DNA of 64,000 nucleotides from Brachybacterium sp. P6-10-X1 (GTDB taxonomy: Bacteria; Actinomycetota; Actinomycetes; Actinomycetales; Dermabacteraceae), in the NCBI RefSeq assembly GCF_001969445.1, contig NZ_CP017297.1, forward strand, positions 1,302,001 to 1,366,000. Direction: 5' to 3'. A program made the position numbers and the translations under genes. Below the pieces are notes generated by a model. It worked only from the letters and a program-made list of their open reading frames with translations. It was not told the DNA's origin and did no database searches. Shown here piece after piece: positions 15,994-26,059 of the stretch. The first letter of the stretch is position 1. The number at the start of each line of letters is the position of its first letter.

Positions 15994-18955
15994 ATGTCCC
16001 TCGATGTCATCCAGATCCCCACGCCCCCGCCCCGGCGATCCCCCGGCCTCGACACCCGAGCCCTGGAGCACGACCTGAGCACCGAGGTGGACGGAGAGGT
16101 CCGCTTCGACCCCGGCAGCCGCGGAAGCTATGCCACCGACGCCTCCAACTACCGGCAGGTGCCGATCGGGGTCGTCGTGCCCCGCAGCGTCGAGGCCGGT
16201 GCCGCGGCGATCGACGTGTGCGCTCGGCACGGTGCGCCCGTGCTGCCCCGCGGGGGCGGGACCAGCCTCGGCGGGCAGTGCACCAACGTCGCCGTGGTCA
16301 TCGATTGGACGAAGTACTGCAATCGGTTGATCTCGGTCGATGCCGAGGCGCAGACGTGCCTGGTGGAGCCGGGCATCGTCCTGGACGAGCTGAATGCGCA
16401 GCTGGCGCCGTACGGCCTGGAGTTCGGCCCCCGGCCCTCCACCCACAGCCACTGCGCACTGGGCGGCATGCTCGGCAACAACGCGTGCGGTGCCACCGCG
16501 CAGCGTTCCGGCAAGACGGACGAGAACGTCGTCGCTCTGGAGATCCTCACCCACGCCGGGACGCGCTGGTGGGCCGGGCCCACCAGCGACGAGGAGCTCG
16601 AGGGCGTCCGCGCGCGGCGGGCCGGAGTCCGACATCCTGAGCGGCCTGCGCGATGTCGCCGACCACTACGGCGACCTGGTCCGTGCTCGCTTCCCGGACA
16701 TCCCGCGCCGCGTCTCCGGCTACAACCTCAATGCGCTGCTGCCGGAGTCGTCCTTCGACATCGCACGCCTGATCGTGGGCAGCGAGGGGACGCTGGCGAC
16801 CATCCTGCGGGCGGAGCTGAAGCTCATGCCCACGGTGAAGCAGAAGTCGATGGTCGTCCTCGGCTACGACGACATCACCGAGGCGGCTGACGCCGTGCCG
16901 ACGATCCTCCAGCACTCCGATCCGATCGTGCTCGAAGGCGTCGACAGCCAGCTCATCTATTTCGAGGCCGCCGAGCACATCGGCGAGGAGGCCCGGGCTC
17001 TGCTGCCCGAGGGCGCCGGGTGGCTCCTCGTGCAGTTCGGCGGCGAGAGCTCCGAGGAAGCCGACCGACGGATCGACGAGCTGCTCGAGGCTCTCGGTCG
17101 CACCGAGCACGATGCCAAGGTCAACTTCTCCGACGACCCGGCCAAGGAGGACCAGATGTGGAAGGCCCGAGAGGCCGGTCTCGGTGCCACCGCCCGCCCA
17201 CCGGGCATGTCCGATACCTGGCCGGGGTGGGAGGACTCCGCCGTACCGCCGGAGCGGCTCGGGGACTACCTGCGGGACCTCAGAGAGCTCTTCCACGAGT
17301 TCGACCTCGGTGATCCATCGCTGTACGGGCACTTCGGGCAGGGGTGCGTGCACACCCGGATCCCCTTCGACGTCGTCACCGCCGAGGGCGTGGCGGGGTT
17401 CCGTCGCTTCCTCGAACGAGCCGCCGACCTCGTGGCCTCCTACGACGGCTCGCTGTCCGGGGAGCACGGCGACGGCCAGGCCCGCGGCGAGCTGCTCGAG
17501 CGAATGTTCGGCCCCGAGATCGTCGAGGCCTTCGGCGAGGTCAAGGCTCTTTTCGACCCCCGGAACCTGATGAACCCCGGGAAGGTCGTGATGCCGAACC
17601 GGCTGGATGAGGATCTGCGTCTGGGAACCGACTGGGACCCCACCCCGTATCGCACGATGTTCCAGTACCCGGCCGACGACGGAAGCTTCACGCGGGCCAC
17701 GATGCGATGCGTCGGCATCGGCAACTGCCGCAGCCAGGAGGGCGGGGTGATGTGCCCGTCCTACATGGTGACCAAGGAGGAGGAGCACTCCACCCGAGGC
17801 CGCGCACGGCTGCTCTTCGAGATGCTCAGTCCGCACGAGGACTCCCCCATCAAGGACGGCTGGCGCTCCACGGAGGTGCGCGACGCCCTGGACCTCTGCC
17901 TCTCCTGCAAGGGCTGCAAGACGGACTGTCCCGTCAACGTCGACATGGCGACCTACAAGGCCGAGTTCCTGCACCACCACTACAAGGGCAGGATCCGCCC
18001 CGCCGCGCACTACTCCATGGGGTGGCTGCCCCTGCTGGCACGTCTCGCCTCGCGTGTTCCACGACTGGTCAACCGTGCCCTCAGCGCGCCGGGCCTGTCC
18101 ACGATCGGCAAGCGGGCCGCCGGCATCGCTGTCGAGCGGGACGCCCCCGACTTCGCCGACCGGACCCTGGCCGCCTGGTGGGCGGATCGCACTGCCGGCC
18201 GGACCGAGCCGGACCCGCGCGCCGCGACCACGGTCGTGGTGTGGCCCGACACCTTCACCAACCGCTTCGAGCCGCACATCGGCCGGGCAGCCGTGGCCCT
18301 GCTGGAATCCGCGGGGTTCGACGTGGTGATCCCGGAGGCGTCCGTGTGCTGCGGTCTGACCTGGATCTCGACCGGCCAGCTCTCCGTGGCCCAGAGAGTC
18401 TTCCGCCACACCCTGCGCGTGCTGCTCCCGTGGCTGGAAGCGGGCACCCCGATCATCGGCCTGGAGCCCTCCTGCACCGCGGTCTTCCGCACGGACATGC
18501 CGGAGATGCTTCCCGACGACAAGCTGGTCGAACGGCTCTCCGGCCAGACGCGCACCATGGCCGAGTTCCTCCTCGAACGCGCGCCAGAGGACTGGGAGCC
18601 ACCTCAGGTGCGTCGCAAAGCGCTCGTGCAGACCCACTGCCACCAGCACGCCGTCATGGGCTTCGACGCCGATCTCGAGCTGATGCGACGCGCCGGGATC
18701 GACGCCGAGGTCCCTGACTCCGGCTGCTGCGGCCTCGCCGGGAACTTCGGCTTCGAGAACGGTCACTACGACGTGTCGATGGCGTGCGCCGAGCGAGTAC
18801 TGCTGCCGGCTGTGCGCGAGGCATCATCCGATACCCTGGTCATCGCGGACGGCTTCAGCTGCCGCACGCAGATCGCGCAGGGCGACACCCACCGGACGGC
18901 CGTCCACCTCGCCGAGGTGCTGGCCCTCAGCCTGGAGGAGCAGGCGACCGTATAG
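15994..18955 (+). pseudogene. FAD-linked oxidase / Fe-S protein (D-lactate dehydrogenase type), frameshifted
   Basis: Two overlapping frames together encode a protein of about 985 residues. The first (from 15994) has the FAD-binding domain with PVLPRGGGTSLGGQCTN and GGMLGNNACG. The second (from about 16616 to 18955) has YNLNALLPE, GSEGTLA and GEHGDGQARGELL. It continues with a ferredoxin-like part holding CxxCxxCxxxCP clusters (CLSCKGCKTDCPVN), and two CCG motifs (VCCGLTW, GCCGLAGNFGF). This architecture is that of DLD/GlcD–GlpC fusions, which oxidise 2-hydroxy acids such as D-lactate and pass electrons to the quinone pool. One extra base in the CGCGCGCGG run near 16615 breaks the frame. It lies just after poxB, suggesting linked lactate–pyruvate oxidation. 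Confidence 0.8.
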
Positions 18956-19074
18956 TCCCTTCATCGATTCGTTCAGCACCCGGCCGCTCGGCCACCCGTG
19001 TGACCGGGGCATGCACGTCATGGGAACCGATCCCAGCCCACCCTGGATGCCCGTGGGCGGGAGGAGACACAGCG

Positions 19075-19533
19075 ATGCCGAGACGAGCGGCCGGACCGGC
19101 CCCGGAGCTGGGCCTCTACGTCCGCGAACTGCGTCTGTCGCTGCGGAACAACTCCGGCGCGTTCGGCTACTCGGTCATGATCACGAGCACCATGGCCATG
19201 CTCACCAGCATCGAAGGAAGTCCGCGGCCTGCTCACATCATCCTGTTCCTGCTGGCCGCCGTCGCGAGCTTCGCCCTGATCGAAGTCATCGCCCCCCGCG
19301 CCTTCACACGCTCCCTGGAGGGCGAGACCACCACGGTCATCGCCCTGGGGTCCTCGTTGAACCTGCTCTCGATCGCGGCTGCCGTCGGCCTGGCCGCCCT
19401 CCTCGGCGTGCTGCTCCCGACACCCCTGTCGTGGCTGTTCGCCTCCTTCACCGCATCGGTGACCTACCTGCTGGGCACCGCGGTGGAGATGGCGATCGCG
19501 CGGCGCATCGAGGAGAAGCGTCATGTCGATTGA
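19075..19533 (+). CDS. Small integral membrane protein, unknown function
   Basis: I do not recognise a family. The 152-residue protein has four hydrophobic segments, roughly SVMITSTMAMLTSI, IILFLLAAVASFALIEVI, SLNLLSIAAAVGLAALLGVLL and WLFASFTASVTYLLGTAVEM, with short polar ends. A GGGAGGAG site lies about ten bases before the ATG. It follows the Fe-S oxidoreductase gene by 120 bp on the same strand. A role with that enzyme is only a guess. Confidence 0.6.
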   Translation: MPRRAAGPAPELGLYVRELRLSLRNNSGAFGYSVMITSTMAMLTSIEGSPRPAHIILFLLAAVASFALIEVIAPRAFTRSLEGETTTVIALGSSLNLLSIAAAVGLAALLGVLLPTPLSWLFASFTASVTYLLGTAVEMAIARRIEEKRHVD

Positions 19534-19585
19534 CCCGCCCGCGGCGTGATCGCGGCCCGAACAGCCTGGGGCACGCCGCAGAGAA

Positions 19586-20314
19586 CTACTCGCCGTCGAC
19601 GGCCCCGTCATCGAGGACGCCCGGGACGGGCGCGGTGTCGCCGAACCGGTCCTTCAGCGCGTCGACGCCGCGCTGGGGGTGAGCACGATCCGACAGCTCC
19701 TGGCGTCCGCGGCGGACTGCCGCGGTATCGACGTCCAGCGCCTCGTCGCGGGCGGACTGCAGCGCGGGATCGCATTCGCCGTCGCGGTTGAACGACCACA
19801 TGAGCATCGGTTCGCCCATCGGCAGCGAGTCCCCGCCGCCGCTGTCGTGACGGCCGGTGTGCCAGGTGTGCCAGGTCTTCCCGGAGGAATTGACGAGCTC
19901 GCGCATCAGCTCGCGTTCGGCGATCTCCGGAAGGCCGGGCGCCACCAGCTCACCGGAAAGGATCTCGTGGTTGTGAGGATGCCAGTAGTCCTTCTCCTCG
20001 TCCGGAAGGGTGGTGAACAGGGCCTCGGAGACGATGTACTCGTGGCCGATGAGGTGGGCGGCTTCGTCGTTGCCGTCGAACAGGATGCACTGGATGAGAT
20101 CGTCGTTGACGACCTTGCAGAAATGATGAGCCTCCATCTGCATCGAGGGATCGCTCTTCGCGGGATGGAAGCCGACGAGATACGCGTCGAATCCGTGCAG
20201 CGGCGCCGTGGACTGCAATGCCTTCGCTCCGAGCTGCAGAGCGGAGAACCGCGGCCCTTTTCTGCGTCCTGCCGACCGGATCGGGGCAGCACGCTTCGGC
20301 ACGCCAGGTCCCAT
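19586..20314 (-). CDS. DUF1264 (OBAP-family) protein
   Basis: The 242-residue product matches the DUF1264 family, first seen in plant oil-body-associated proteins and widespread in bacteria. Its conserved blocks are FDAYLVGFHPAKSDPSMQ, AHHFCKVVNDDLIQC, GTE-like IGHEYIVSEALF and YWHPHNHEILSGELVAPGLP. Several conserved His and Cys residues suggest metal binding, but no activity is established for the family. The ATG at 20314 follows GAGAGGAG, and the longer upstream frame is unsupported. The C-terminus ends with an acidic tail. Confidence 0.8.
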   Translation of the reverse strand: MGPGVPKRAAPIRSAGRRKGPRFSALQLGAKALQSTAPLHGFDAYLVGFHPAKSDPSMQMEAHHFCKVVNDDLIQCILFDGNDEAAHLIGHEYIVSEALFTTLPDEEKDYWHPHNHEILSGELVAPGLPEIAERELMRELVNSSGKTWHTWHTGRHDSGGGDSLPMGEPMLMWSFNRDGECDPALQSARDEALDVDTAAVRRGRQELSDRAHPQRGVDALKDRFGDTAPVPGVLDDGAVDGE

Positions 20315-20511
20315 CGTCGTCTCCTCTCGCGGCCGCGCGACGACCGACCCGTGGGGCGGGCCCGCTGTCCGGAGCACGGCGCCGATGGCTTGGGACATCG
20401 TCACGCGTGGCCTTCTCGTCATGCCTCGATCCGGGCAACGTAGCGCCACCGGGAGCCGCCGTCCACGGCTGCCGACCGGCCGGTCTGGTCTGACCTGCGC
20501 CGATAGTTAGG

Positions 20512-21648
20512 ATGGTGGGCGTGCTCGATGTCCTTCGCACCGCCCGGCAGTATCTGCGCGACCCGGTACGGGGGCGCGCGTGCGCGGTCGCCACGATCAT
20601 CGACGCGGACGGCTCGGTCCCCCGCCCGGTCGGCACCTCCATGGTGGTCGCAGCCGACGGGTCGATCGAGGGTTCCCTCTCGGGCGGTTGTGTCGAGGGG
20701 GCCGTGCTGGAAGCGTGCCAGGGAGCGATGGCCAGCGGCGAGGCGTCCCGGGAGCGCTTCGGCTACAGCGACGAGGATGCCTTCGCGGCGGGCCTCATGT
20801 GCGGGGGCACGCTCGAGGTCATGGTCCAGCCCCTGGCGGGGATGACGGTCGTGGACGGACCGGAGGACCCCGTTGCGGTGGTGCTGCGCCTGACTCCCCG
20901 AGAGCGGGGCAGCGGGAGCTCGAGGGATACTGAGCCGGTGGTCGTCGGCGCCGAGGTCGACATACCGTCCGCGCTGTCCTCCCTGCTCCCGCCCGAGGTG
21001 CTCGAGAACGGGGCGCGGCAGGTGGCGACGATGATCCATGGCGGTCGCACGGGGACGCTGCGATGGGCACCACCGAGCGGCCGCGGCGAGCCGCTCGAGC
21101 TGTTCGTCGAGACACGCATCCGCCCCGCACATCTCGTCGTCTACGGCGCGAACGCCTTCGGGCACGCGCTGGTCGCGGCCGCACGTCCGCTCGGGCTGCA
21201 TCTGACTCTGTGCGATCACCGACCGGCCTTCACCGATCCGGCGGCGTTCCCCGGAGCGGACGTGATCCGGGCATGGCCGCACGAGCACCTCGCTGCGGCC
21301 GCCGAGCGCGGCGACATCGACCATCGCAGTGCGATCTGCGTGCTCAGCCACGACCCCAAGGTCGACGTCCCTGTGCTGGCGCGCGCCCTCGAGCTGGACG
21401 TCGCCTACGTCGGGGCGATGGGGTCCCGCCGCAGCGACCGTGACCGGCGCAGGGCGCTGCGGGACGCGGGGGTCACGGCCGAGGCGCTGACCCGACTGCA
21501 CTCCCCGATCGGCCTGGACCTGGGCGCCGCCACACCTGCCGAGGTCGCGGTGGCGATCCTGGCGGAGATCCTCGCCGTGCGCGAAGGGCGGGACCAGGTT
21601 TCGCGCCTCAGCGCCGGGGAGGGAGCGCTGCACGGCCCTCCTGGCTGA
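20512..21648 (+). CDS. XdhC/CoxI-family molybdenum-enzyme maturation protein
   Basis: The 378-residue protein has the N-terminal XdhC domain (GSLSGGCVEGAVLEAC) and the C-terminal Rossmann domain (VVYGANAFGHALVAAARPLG, then VAYVGAMGSRRS). XdhC and PaoD bind the molybdenum cofactor and insert a sulfurated form into xanthine-oxidase-family enzymes. It lies beside the Mo-hydroxylase operon and converges on it, with its last 41 bases overlapping the end of the MocA-like gene. It is therefore the likely chaperone of that enzyme. A TANNNT-like element sits immediately before the ATG, so it may be leaderless. Confidence 0.85.
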   Translation: MVGVLDVLRTARQYLRDPVRGRACAVATIIDADGSVPRPVGTSMVVAADGSIEGSLSGGCVEGAVLEACQGAMASGEASRERFGYSDEDAFAAGLMCGGTLEVMVQPLAGMTVVDGPEDPVAVVLRLTPRERGSGSSRDTEPVVVGAEVDIPSALSSLLPPEVLENGARQVATMIHGGRTGTLRWAPPSGRGEPLELFVETRIRPAHLVVYGANAFGHALVAAARPLGLHLTLCDHRPAFTDPAAFPGADVIRAWPHEHLAAAAERGDIDHRSAICVLSHDPKVDVPVLARALELDVAYVGAMGSRRSDRDRRRALRDAGVTAEALTRLHSPIGLDLGAATPAEVAVAILAEILAVREGRDQVSRLSAGEGALHGPPG

Positions 21649-22258
21649 GTCGCCACAGGTCCGTGGGCAGATCGACGTCCGCACCGTCCTCGAGGTCCGA
21701 GCAGTCCACCCACTGCACTCGGTCCTGCCGCGCAGCCAGCAGCTCACGGGCGCCGACGTCGTCGTGCGCGGCCGCGGCCGCGGCGGCGGTCCAGGCGGCT
21801 CCCAGCAGCACCGGGTGGCCGCGCTGCAACCGGCCCGCGCCGTCCCGGTGCGCGGCGACGGTGATGTCGCCGCGGTGCGCCGCGACCACCCGTCGCACTG
21901 CGGCGGCGGACAGCCCCGGCCGGTCCACGGGCGTGACCAGGACGTCCCGCCCCGGGCCCACGTCGGCGAGCCCGATGCGCAGGGACGACCCCATGCCCGC
22001 GCGCCACTGCGGGTTCTGCACGCATCGCACGCCCGCGGCGGCGGCGAGCACCCCACGCACCTCCCCGGCGCCGGCGCCGACGACGACGACGGCCTCGGTG
22101 CAGCCCCCGTCGAGCAGAGCACGGACGACGTGCTCGACGAGGGACCCGCCATCGTGCGGAAGAAGCGCCTTGGGGCCGCGTCCCAGGCGGGTGCCGGAGC
22201 CGGCGGCGAGCACCAGGCCGAGGGGGCGTGCACCCGTCACGGGGGCGTCGTCGTTCAC
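21608..22258 (-). CDS. MocA/MobA-like molybdopterin cytidylyltransferase
   Basis: The 216-residue protein shows the NTP-transferase start LVLAAGSGTRLGRGPKALLP and the metal-binding DVLVTPVDRPGLS. This fits MocA-type enzymes that attach CMP to molybdopterin for xanthine-oxidase-family proteins. It is the last gene of the Mo-hydroxylase operon and overlaps the end of the Mo subunit gene by four bases. With XdhC it would complete cofactor supply. Its C-terminus overlaps the convergent xdhC by 41 bp. Confidence 0.8.
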   Translation of the reverse strand: MNDDAPVTGARPLGLVLAAGSGTRLGRGPKALLPHDGGSLVEHVVRALLDGGCTEAVVVVGAGAGEVRGVLAAAAGVRCVQNPQWRAGMGSSLRIGLADVGPGRDVLVTPVDRPGLSAAAVRRVVAAHRGDITVAAHRDGAGRLQRGHPVLLGAAWTAAAAAAAHDDVGARELLAARQDRVQWVDCSDLEDGADVDLPTDLWRLSQEGRAALPPRR

Positions 22259-24324
22259 CGCAGGAATGTGTCGCCGAAGACCGGGAGGGCGCGCGCTCGC
22301 ACTCCCGTGGCGTGGTACGCGGCATTGACGATGGCGGCGGCGGCGCCGACGATGCCGATCTCCCCGATGCCGCGCGCCCCGAGGGGCCCAGCCGTGGGGT
22401 CCTCCTCGTCCAGCCAGTGCGCCTCGATCTCGGGGATGTCGGCGTTGACCGGCACGTGGTACTCGGCCAGGTCGTGATTGACGACATGGCCGAAGCGCGG
22501 GTCGAGCTCGCCCTTCTCGTGCAGCGCCATGCCGACGCCCATCGTCATGCCGCCGGTGAACTGGGAGCGGGCCGTGCGCGGATTGATGATGCGCCCGGCG
22601 GAGAACACGCCCAGCATGCGGTCCAGACGGATCTGCCCGGTGGCCTCGTGGACCCGCACCTGCACGAAATGCGCCCCATAGGAGTGTGTGGCCAGCCCTT
22701 CGGCCGCCGGGTTCGTGCCCGCGGTGCCCGTGGACGAGTCGCCGACGTCGGGCGCCTCGCCGTGCTCGTCACGGAAGATGCGGGCTGCCTCCATCACGGC
22801 GGCGCTCCAGCTGGCCAGGCCGGTCGACCCGCCCGCGACCGTGGCAGTGGGCAGGTCGGTGTCGCCGATCTCCAGCACGACCTGGCCCGGGTCGACGTCC
22901 AGAGCATCGGCGGCGACCTGGGTCAGCACTGTCCAGGTGCCGGTGCCCAGATCCGCCGCCCCGATCGAGACCTGGAAGCCATCAGCCGTCCGGGTGACCC
23001 GGGCCTGCGAGCCGGGCTGACGCATCGCGGGATACGTCGCGGAGGCGACGCCCAGGCCGATCAGCCAGCCACCGTCGCGGTGCGAGCGAGGAGCTGGGCT
23101 GCGCCGGTCCCAGTCGAAGCGGTCGGCACCCTCACGCAGGCAGTCCACCAGGCGGCGCCGGTTGAACGGGAGGCCGGTGTCCGGGTCGCGCAAGGGCTCG
23201 TTGCGCACGCGCAGCTCGATCGGATCGATCCCGCACGCGACGGCGAGCTCGTCCATGGCGATCTCCAGACCGACCATGCCCGGCGCCTCTCCCGGTGCCC
23301 TCATCCACGAGGGGACCGGGACGTCCAGCGGCACCACGCGCTGGGTGATCAGGCGGCTCTCACCGGCGTACATGGACCGGGCGGGCTTGGTCGCCAGTTC
23401 CGGGAACTCCTTGGTGGTCGAGGACATCGCGACGGCTTCGAAGGAGAAGGCGGTGATGGTCCCGTCGGCGCGGGCGCCGATCCGCACGTGCTGAGAGGTC
23501 GGCGCCCGGTAGCCGGTCAGCGGGAACATGTGCTGGCGGGACACCGCGTACTTCACCGCCCGCCCCGGGACGGCGCGCGAGGCGAGCGCCGTCAGCACCG
23601 CATCGGCGTGCGGCAGGCCCTTGGAGCCGAAGCCGCCCCCGACGTGCGGGCTGATGATGCGCAGCTTCTCGGGGTCGATCCCCAGCAGCGGGGCGAGCGT
23701 CTGCTGCGCGGGATGTGCGCCCTGGGTGGACATCCAGAGGGTGAGCCCGTCCTCGTCCCAGCGGCCGACGGTGGTGTGCGGCTCCATCGGGTTGTTGTGC
23801 TCGCTCGGTGTCGAGTAGCGCTGGTCCAGCACGATGTCGGCGGTGGCCAGCGCGGTCTCGACGTCCCCTTCCATGACGTCGTCGGCGCCGCCCTCGGGCT
23901 CCCGGGCGCCGGGATGGTCGGCTCGGAAGGCGGCGTCATGCTGCTCGGGCGCGGTGTCGACGACGACCAGCTCCGCCGCCTGCCGCGCCACCTCCGGGGT
24001 GGTGGCGACGACCGCGCCGAGGTATTGACCGCGGAAGCCGATGGTGTCGTCCTGCAGGATGGCCAGCTCCCCGTCGGAGTCGTCCGCCAGACGGGGAGCG
24101 TTGTCACAGGTGAGCACGTGCACCACGCCGTCGACGGCCTCGGCGGCGGAGGCCTCGAACCGCGTGACGCGGCCGCGGGCGATCGTCGAGGTCAGGGGGT
24201 AGAGGTAGAGGGCGTCCTCGACAGGGTGCTCGTAGGCGTAGGGGACGCGTCCTCGGACCTTGTCGGGACCTTCGATCCGGCTGCGGGCCGTGCCGATGGC
24301 CCGGGCGGGAAGCAGCTCACTCAT
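22255..24324 (-). CDS. Molybdopterin-binding subunit of PaoC-type aldehyde oxidoreductase
   Basis: The 689-residue subunit holds the molybdenum cofactor of a xanthine-oxidase-family enzyme. It begins with [19 protein letters not shown] and ends with [20 protein letters not shown], whose GIGEIG contains the catalytic Glu region seen in PaoC. GGGFGSKG and [14 protein letters not shown] are other Mo-site motifs. PaoABC enzymes oxidise aromatic and other aldehydes. The start overlaps the FAD-subunit stop by eight bases, so the three subunits are coupled. No signal peptide is seen. Confidence 0.85.
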   Translation of the reverse strand: MSELLPARAIGTARSRIEGPDKVRGRVPYAYEHPVEDALYLYPLTSTIARGRVTRFEASAAEAVDGVVHVLTCDNAPRLADDSDGELAILQDDTIGFRGQYLGAVVATTPEVARQAAELVVVDTAPEQHDAAFRADHPGAREPEGGADDVMEGDVETALATADIVLDQRYSTPSEHNNPMEPHTTVGRWDEDGLTLWMSTQGAHPAQQTLAPLLGIDPEKLRIISPHVGGGFGSKGLPHADAVLTALASRAVPGRAVKYAVSRQHMFPLTGYRAPTSQHVRIGARADGTITAFSFEAVAMSSTTKEFPELATKPARSMYAGESRLITQRVVPLDVPVPSWMRAPGEAPGMVGLEIAMDELAVACGIDPIELRVRNEPLRDPDTGLPFNRRRLVDCLREGADRFDWDRRSPAPRSHRDGGWLIGLGVASATYPAMRQPGSQARVTRTADGFQVSIGAADLGTGTWTVLTQVAADALDVDPGQVVLEIGDTDLPTATVAGGSTGLASWSAAVMEAARIFRDEHGEAPDVGDSSTGTAGTNPAAEGLATHSYGAHFVQVRVHEATGQIRLDRMLGVFSAGRIINPRTARSQFTGGMTMGVGMALHEKGELDPRFGHVVNHDLAEYHVPVNADIPEIEAHWLDEEDPTAGPLGARGIGEIGIVGAAAAIVNAAYHATGVRARALPVFGDTFLR

Positions 24325-25336
24325 CGTCGTCGTCCTCGTCCGCGAGGCCGGTCAGCTCCGAGAGCACCGTGACCAACGCTCCCCGGGCCATCGGCACCTT
24401 GAAGGCGTTGCCCGCGAGCGGTGCAGCCTGCTCGAGCTCGGTCTCGGCGGCCCGGCGGAAAGCAGCCCGGGTGACGTCGGCACCGCGCAGCACCTCTTCC
24501 GCACGACGGGCCCGCCACGGAACATGGGCCACGCCGCCCAAGGCGATCCGGGCCCCGCGGATGTTCCGACCCTGCTCATCGAGCTCGATCACGGCGGCGA
24601 CGGAGACGAGCGCGAACGCATAGGAAGCGCGGTCGCGGATCTTGCGGTAGGTGGACACCATGCGGGCAGCGGCACGCGGCGGCGGGAGTTCGACGGCGGT
24701 GATCAGCTCGCCGTGCTCGAGGACGGTGTCGCGATGCGGCGCGTCCCCCGGCAGACGGTGCAGCTCGGTGATCGGCAGGCGGCGCTCCCCCGCGGGGCCG
24801 AGCACGAGCACGGTCGCCTCGAGAGCGACCAGCGCGACGGCCATGTCCGAGGGGTGGGTCGCGACGCAGTCCTCGGAGGCGCCGAGGATGGCGTGGTAGC
24901 GCTCGTATCCGCCGATGGCCGAGCAGCCCGAGCCGGGTTCGCGCTTGTTGCACGGGGTCGTGACGTCCTGGAAGTACACGCAGCGTGTGCGCTGGAGCAG
25001 GTTCCCCCCGGTGGTCGCGGCATTGCGGAGCTGTCCGGAGGCGCCGGAGAGCAGGGCGCGCGAGAGCGCCGGATAGTCCCGCCGCACCCGCGGATGCGCG
25101 GCGAGATCACTGTTGCGGACCATGGCTCCGATGCGCAGTCCGCCGCCGGGCAGCTCCTCGACATCGGCCAGATCCAACCGGCTGACATCGACCAGGAGGT
25201 CTGGATCGGCCACTCCCAGCTTCAGATGGTCGACGAGGTTCGTGCCCCCGGCGAGGAAGCTCGCTCCGGGTCGGCCGGCGACGGCGGCGACCGCCGCGGG
25301 CGGGTCGGCCGCTCGCTCGTAGTCGAAGGGTCTCAT
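24317..25336 (-). CDS. FAD-binding subunit of PaoB-type aldehyde oxidoreductase with a [4Fe-4S] motif
   Basis: The 339-residue subunit has the FAD fold of the xanthine oxidase family ([16 protein letters not shown]). Like E. coli PaoB, it has an insert with four cysteines that would hold an extra [4Fe-4S] cluster: Cys119, Cys129, Cys138 and Cys157, in [18 protein letters not shown] and [10 protein letters not shown]. Most FAD subunits of this family lack it, so the motif identifies the Pao subgroup. The ATGA overlap with the Fe-S subunit gene shows translational coupling. It receives electrons from the [2Fe-2S] subunit. Confidence 0.87.
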   Translation of the reverse strand: MRPFDYERAADPPAAVAAVAGRPGASFLAGGTNLVDHLKLGVADPDLLVDVSRLDLADVEELPGGGLRIGAMVRNSDLAAHPRVRRDYPALSRALLSGASGQLRNAATTGGNLLQRTRCVYFQDVTTPCNKREPGSGCSAIGGYERYHAILGASEDCVATHPSDMAVALVALEATVLVLGPAGERRLPITELHRLPGDAPHRDTVLEHGELITAVELPPPRAAARMVSTYRKIRDRASYAFALVSVAAVIELDEQGRNIRGARIALGGVAHVPWRARRAEEVLRGADVTRAAFRRAAETELEQAAPLAGNAFKVPMARGALVTVLSELTGLADEDDDDE

Positions 25337-25854
25337 CGCTCCTGCTCTCCCCCGCTCGCCGCCTGCCGCACGGCGGCGACGATGTTGACGTACGCGCCGC
25401 AGCGGCACAGGTTCCCGCTGAGGCGTTCGCGGATCTCCTCATCGGTCAGGTCGAGCGGGGCGTCGAGATCGGCGGTGACGACGCTGGGGCGCCCATCGGC
25501 GGCCTCCTGCAGCATCGCGGTGGCGGAGCACACCTGGCCGGGTGTGCAGTACCCGCACTGGAAGGCGTCCTGCTCGACGAAGGCACGTTGGACGGCGGAG
25601 AGTTCGCCCTCGGGGGCCAGCCCCTCAGCGGTGACGATCTCGGCGCCGTCATGGGCGACGGCGAGGGCGAGGCAGGAGTTCAGTCGCCGGCCGTCGACCA
25701 GCACCGTGCAGGCTCCGCACTGTCCGTGGTCGCACCCCTTCTTCGGGCTCATGACCCCGAGGTGGTCGCGCAGGGCGTCGAGCAGGGTGGTGCGGGGATC
25801 GACGGTCAGGTCATGCTCCTGACCGTCGACGACGAGATGCACTGGGTAGGCCAT
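25333..25854 (-). CDS. [2Fe-2S] subunit of PaoA-type aldehyde oxidoreductase
   Basis: The 173-residue subunit has the two [2Fe-2S] domains of the family. The N-terminal cluster uses [11 protein letters not shown] plus a downstream Cys, and the C-terminal one uses [11 protein letters not shown] and CRCGAY. E. coli PaoA carries a Tat leader for export; this protein starts [14 protein letters not shown] with no leader, so the enzyme probably stays in the cytoplasm. It is the first gene of the Pao-type operon, which continues with the FAD and Mo subunits and MocA. A palindrome overlaps the probable promoter upstream. Confidence 0.88.
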   Translation of the reverse strand: MAYPVHLVVDGQEHDLTVDPRTTLLDALRDHLGVMSPKKGCDHGQCGACTVLVDGRRLNSCLALAVAHDGAEIVTAEGLAPEGELSAVQRAFVEQDAFQCGYCTPGQVCSATAMLQEAADGRPSVVTADLDAPLDLTDEEIRERLSGNLCRCGAYVNIVAAVRQAASGGEQER

Positions 25855-25870
25855 CGGAGCCTCCGGGAAC

Positions 25871-25888
25871 TCGAGGTCGGGACCTCGA
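25871..25888. promoter_or_regulatory. Candidate operator overlapping the Pao-type operon promoter
   Basis: The 8-bp inverted repeat TCGAGGTC-GG-GACCTCGA lies about 17 bp before the first subunit start. On the minus strand a -10-like TTATAC sits just upstream (25890–25895), so the palindrome would cover the transcription start. Binding by a repressor or activator is inferred; the regulator is not known. Confidence 0.45.
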
Positions 25889-26059
25889 ACGTATAACGGT
25901 CGTCACCATGTGTCACGGACCGCACGGTCGGAGCGCCGGTGCGCCGTTCCGCCCAGCGGCCGCGTCCTCGTCGGGGCCGTTCGCTCCGCCGGCGCCCCTG
26001 CTGGAACACAGGGGGAAGACTAGGGTAGGAAGCGGACCTGCGATGAAGGAGGGCGCTTC

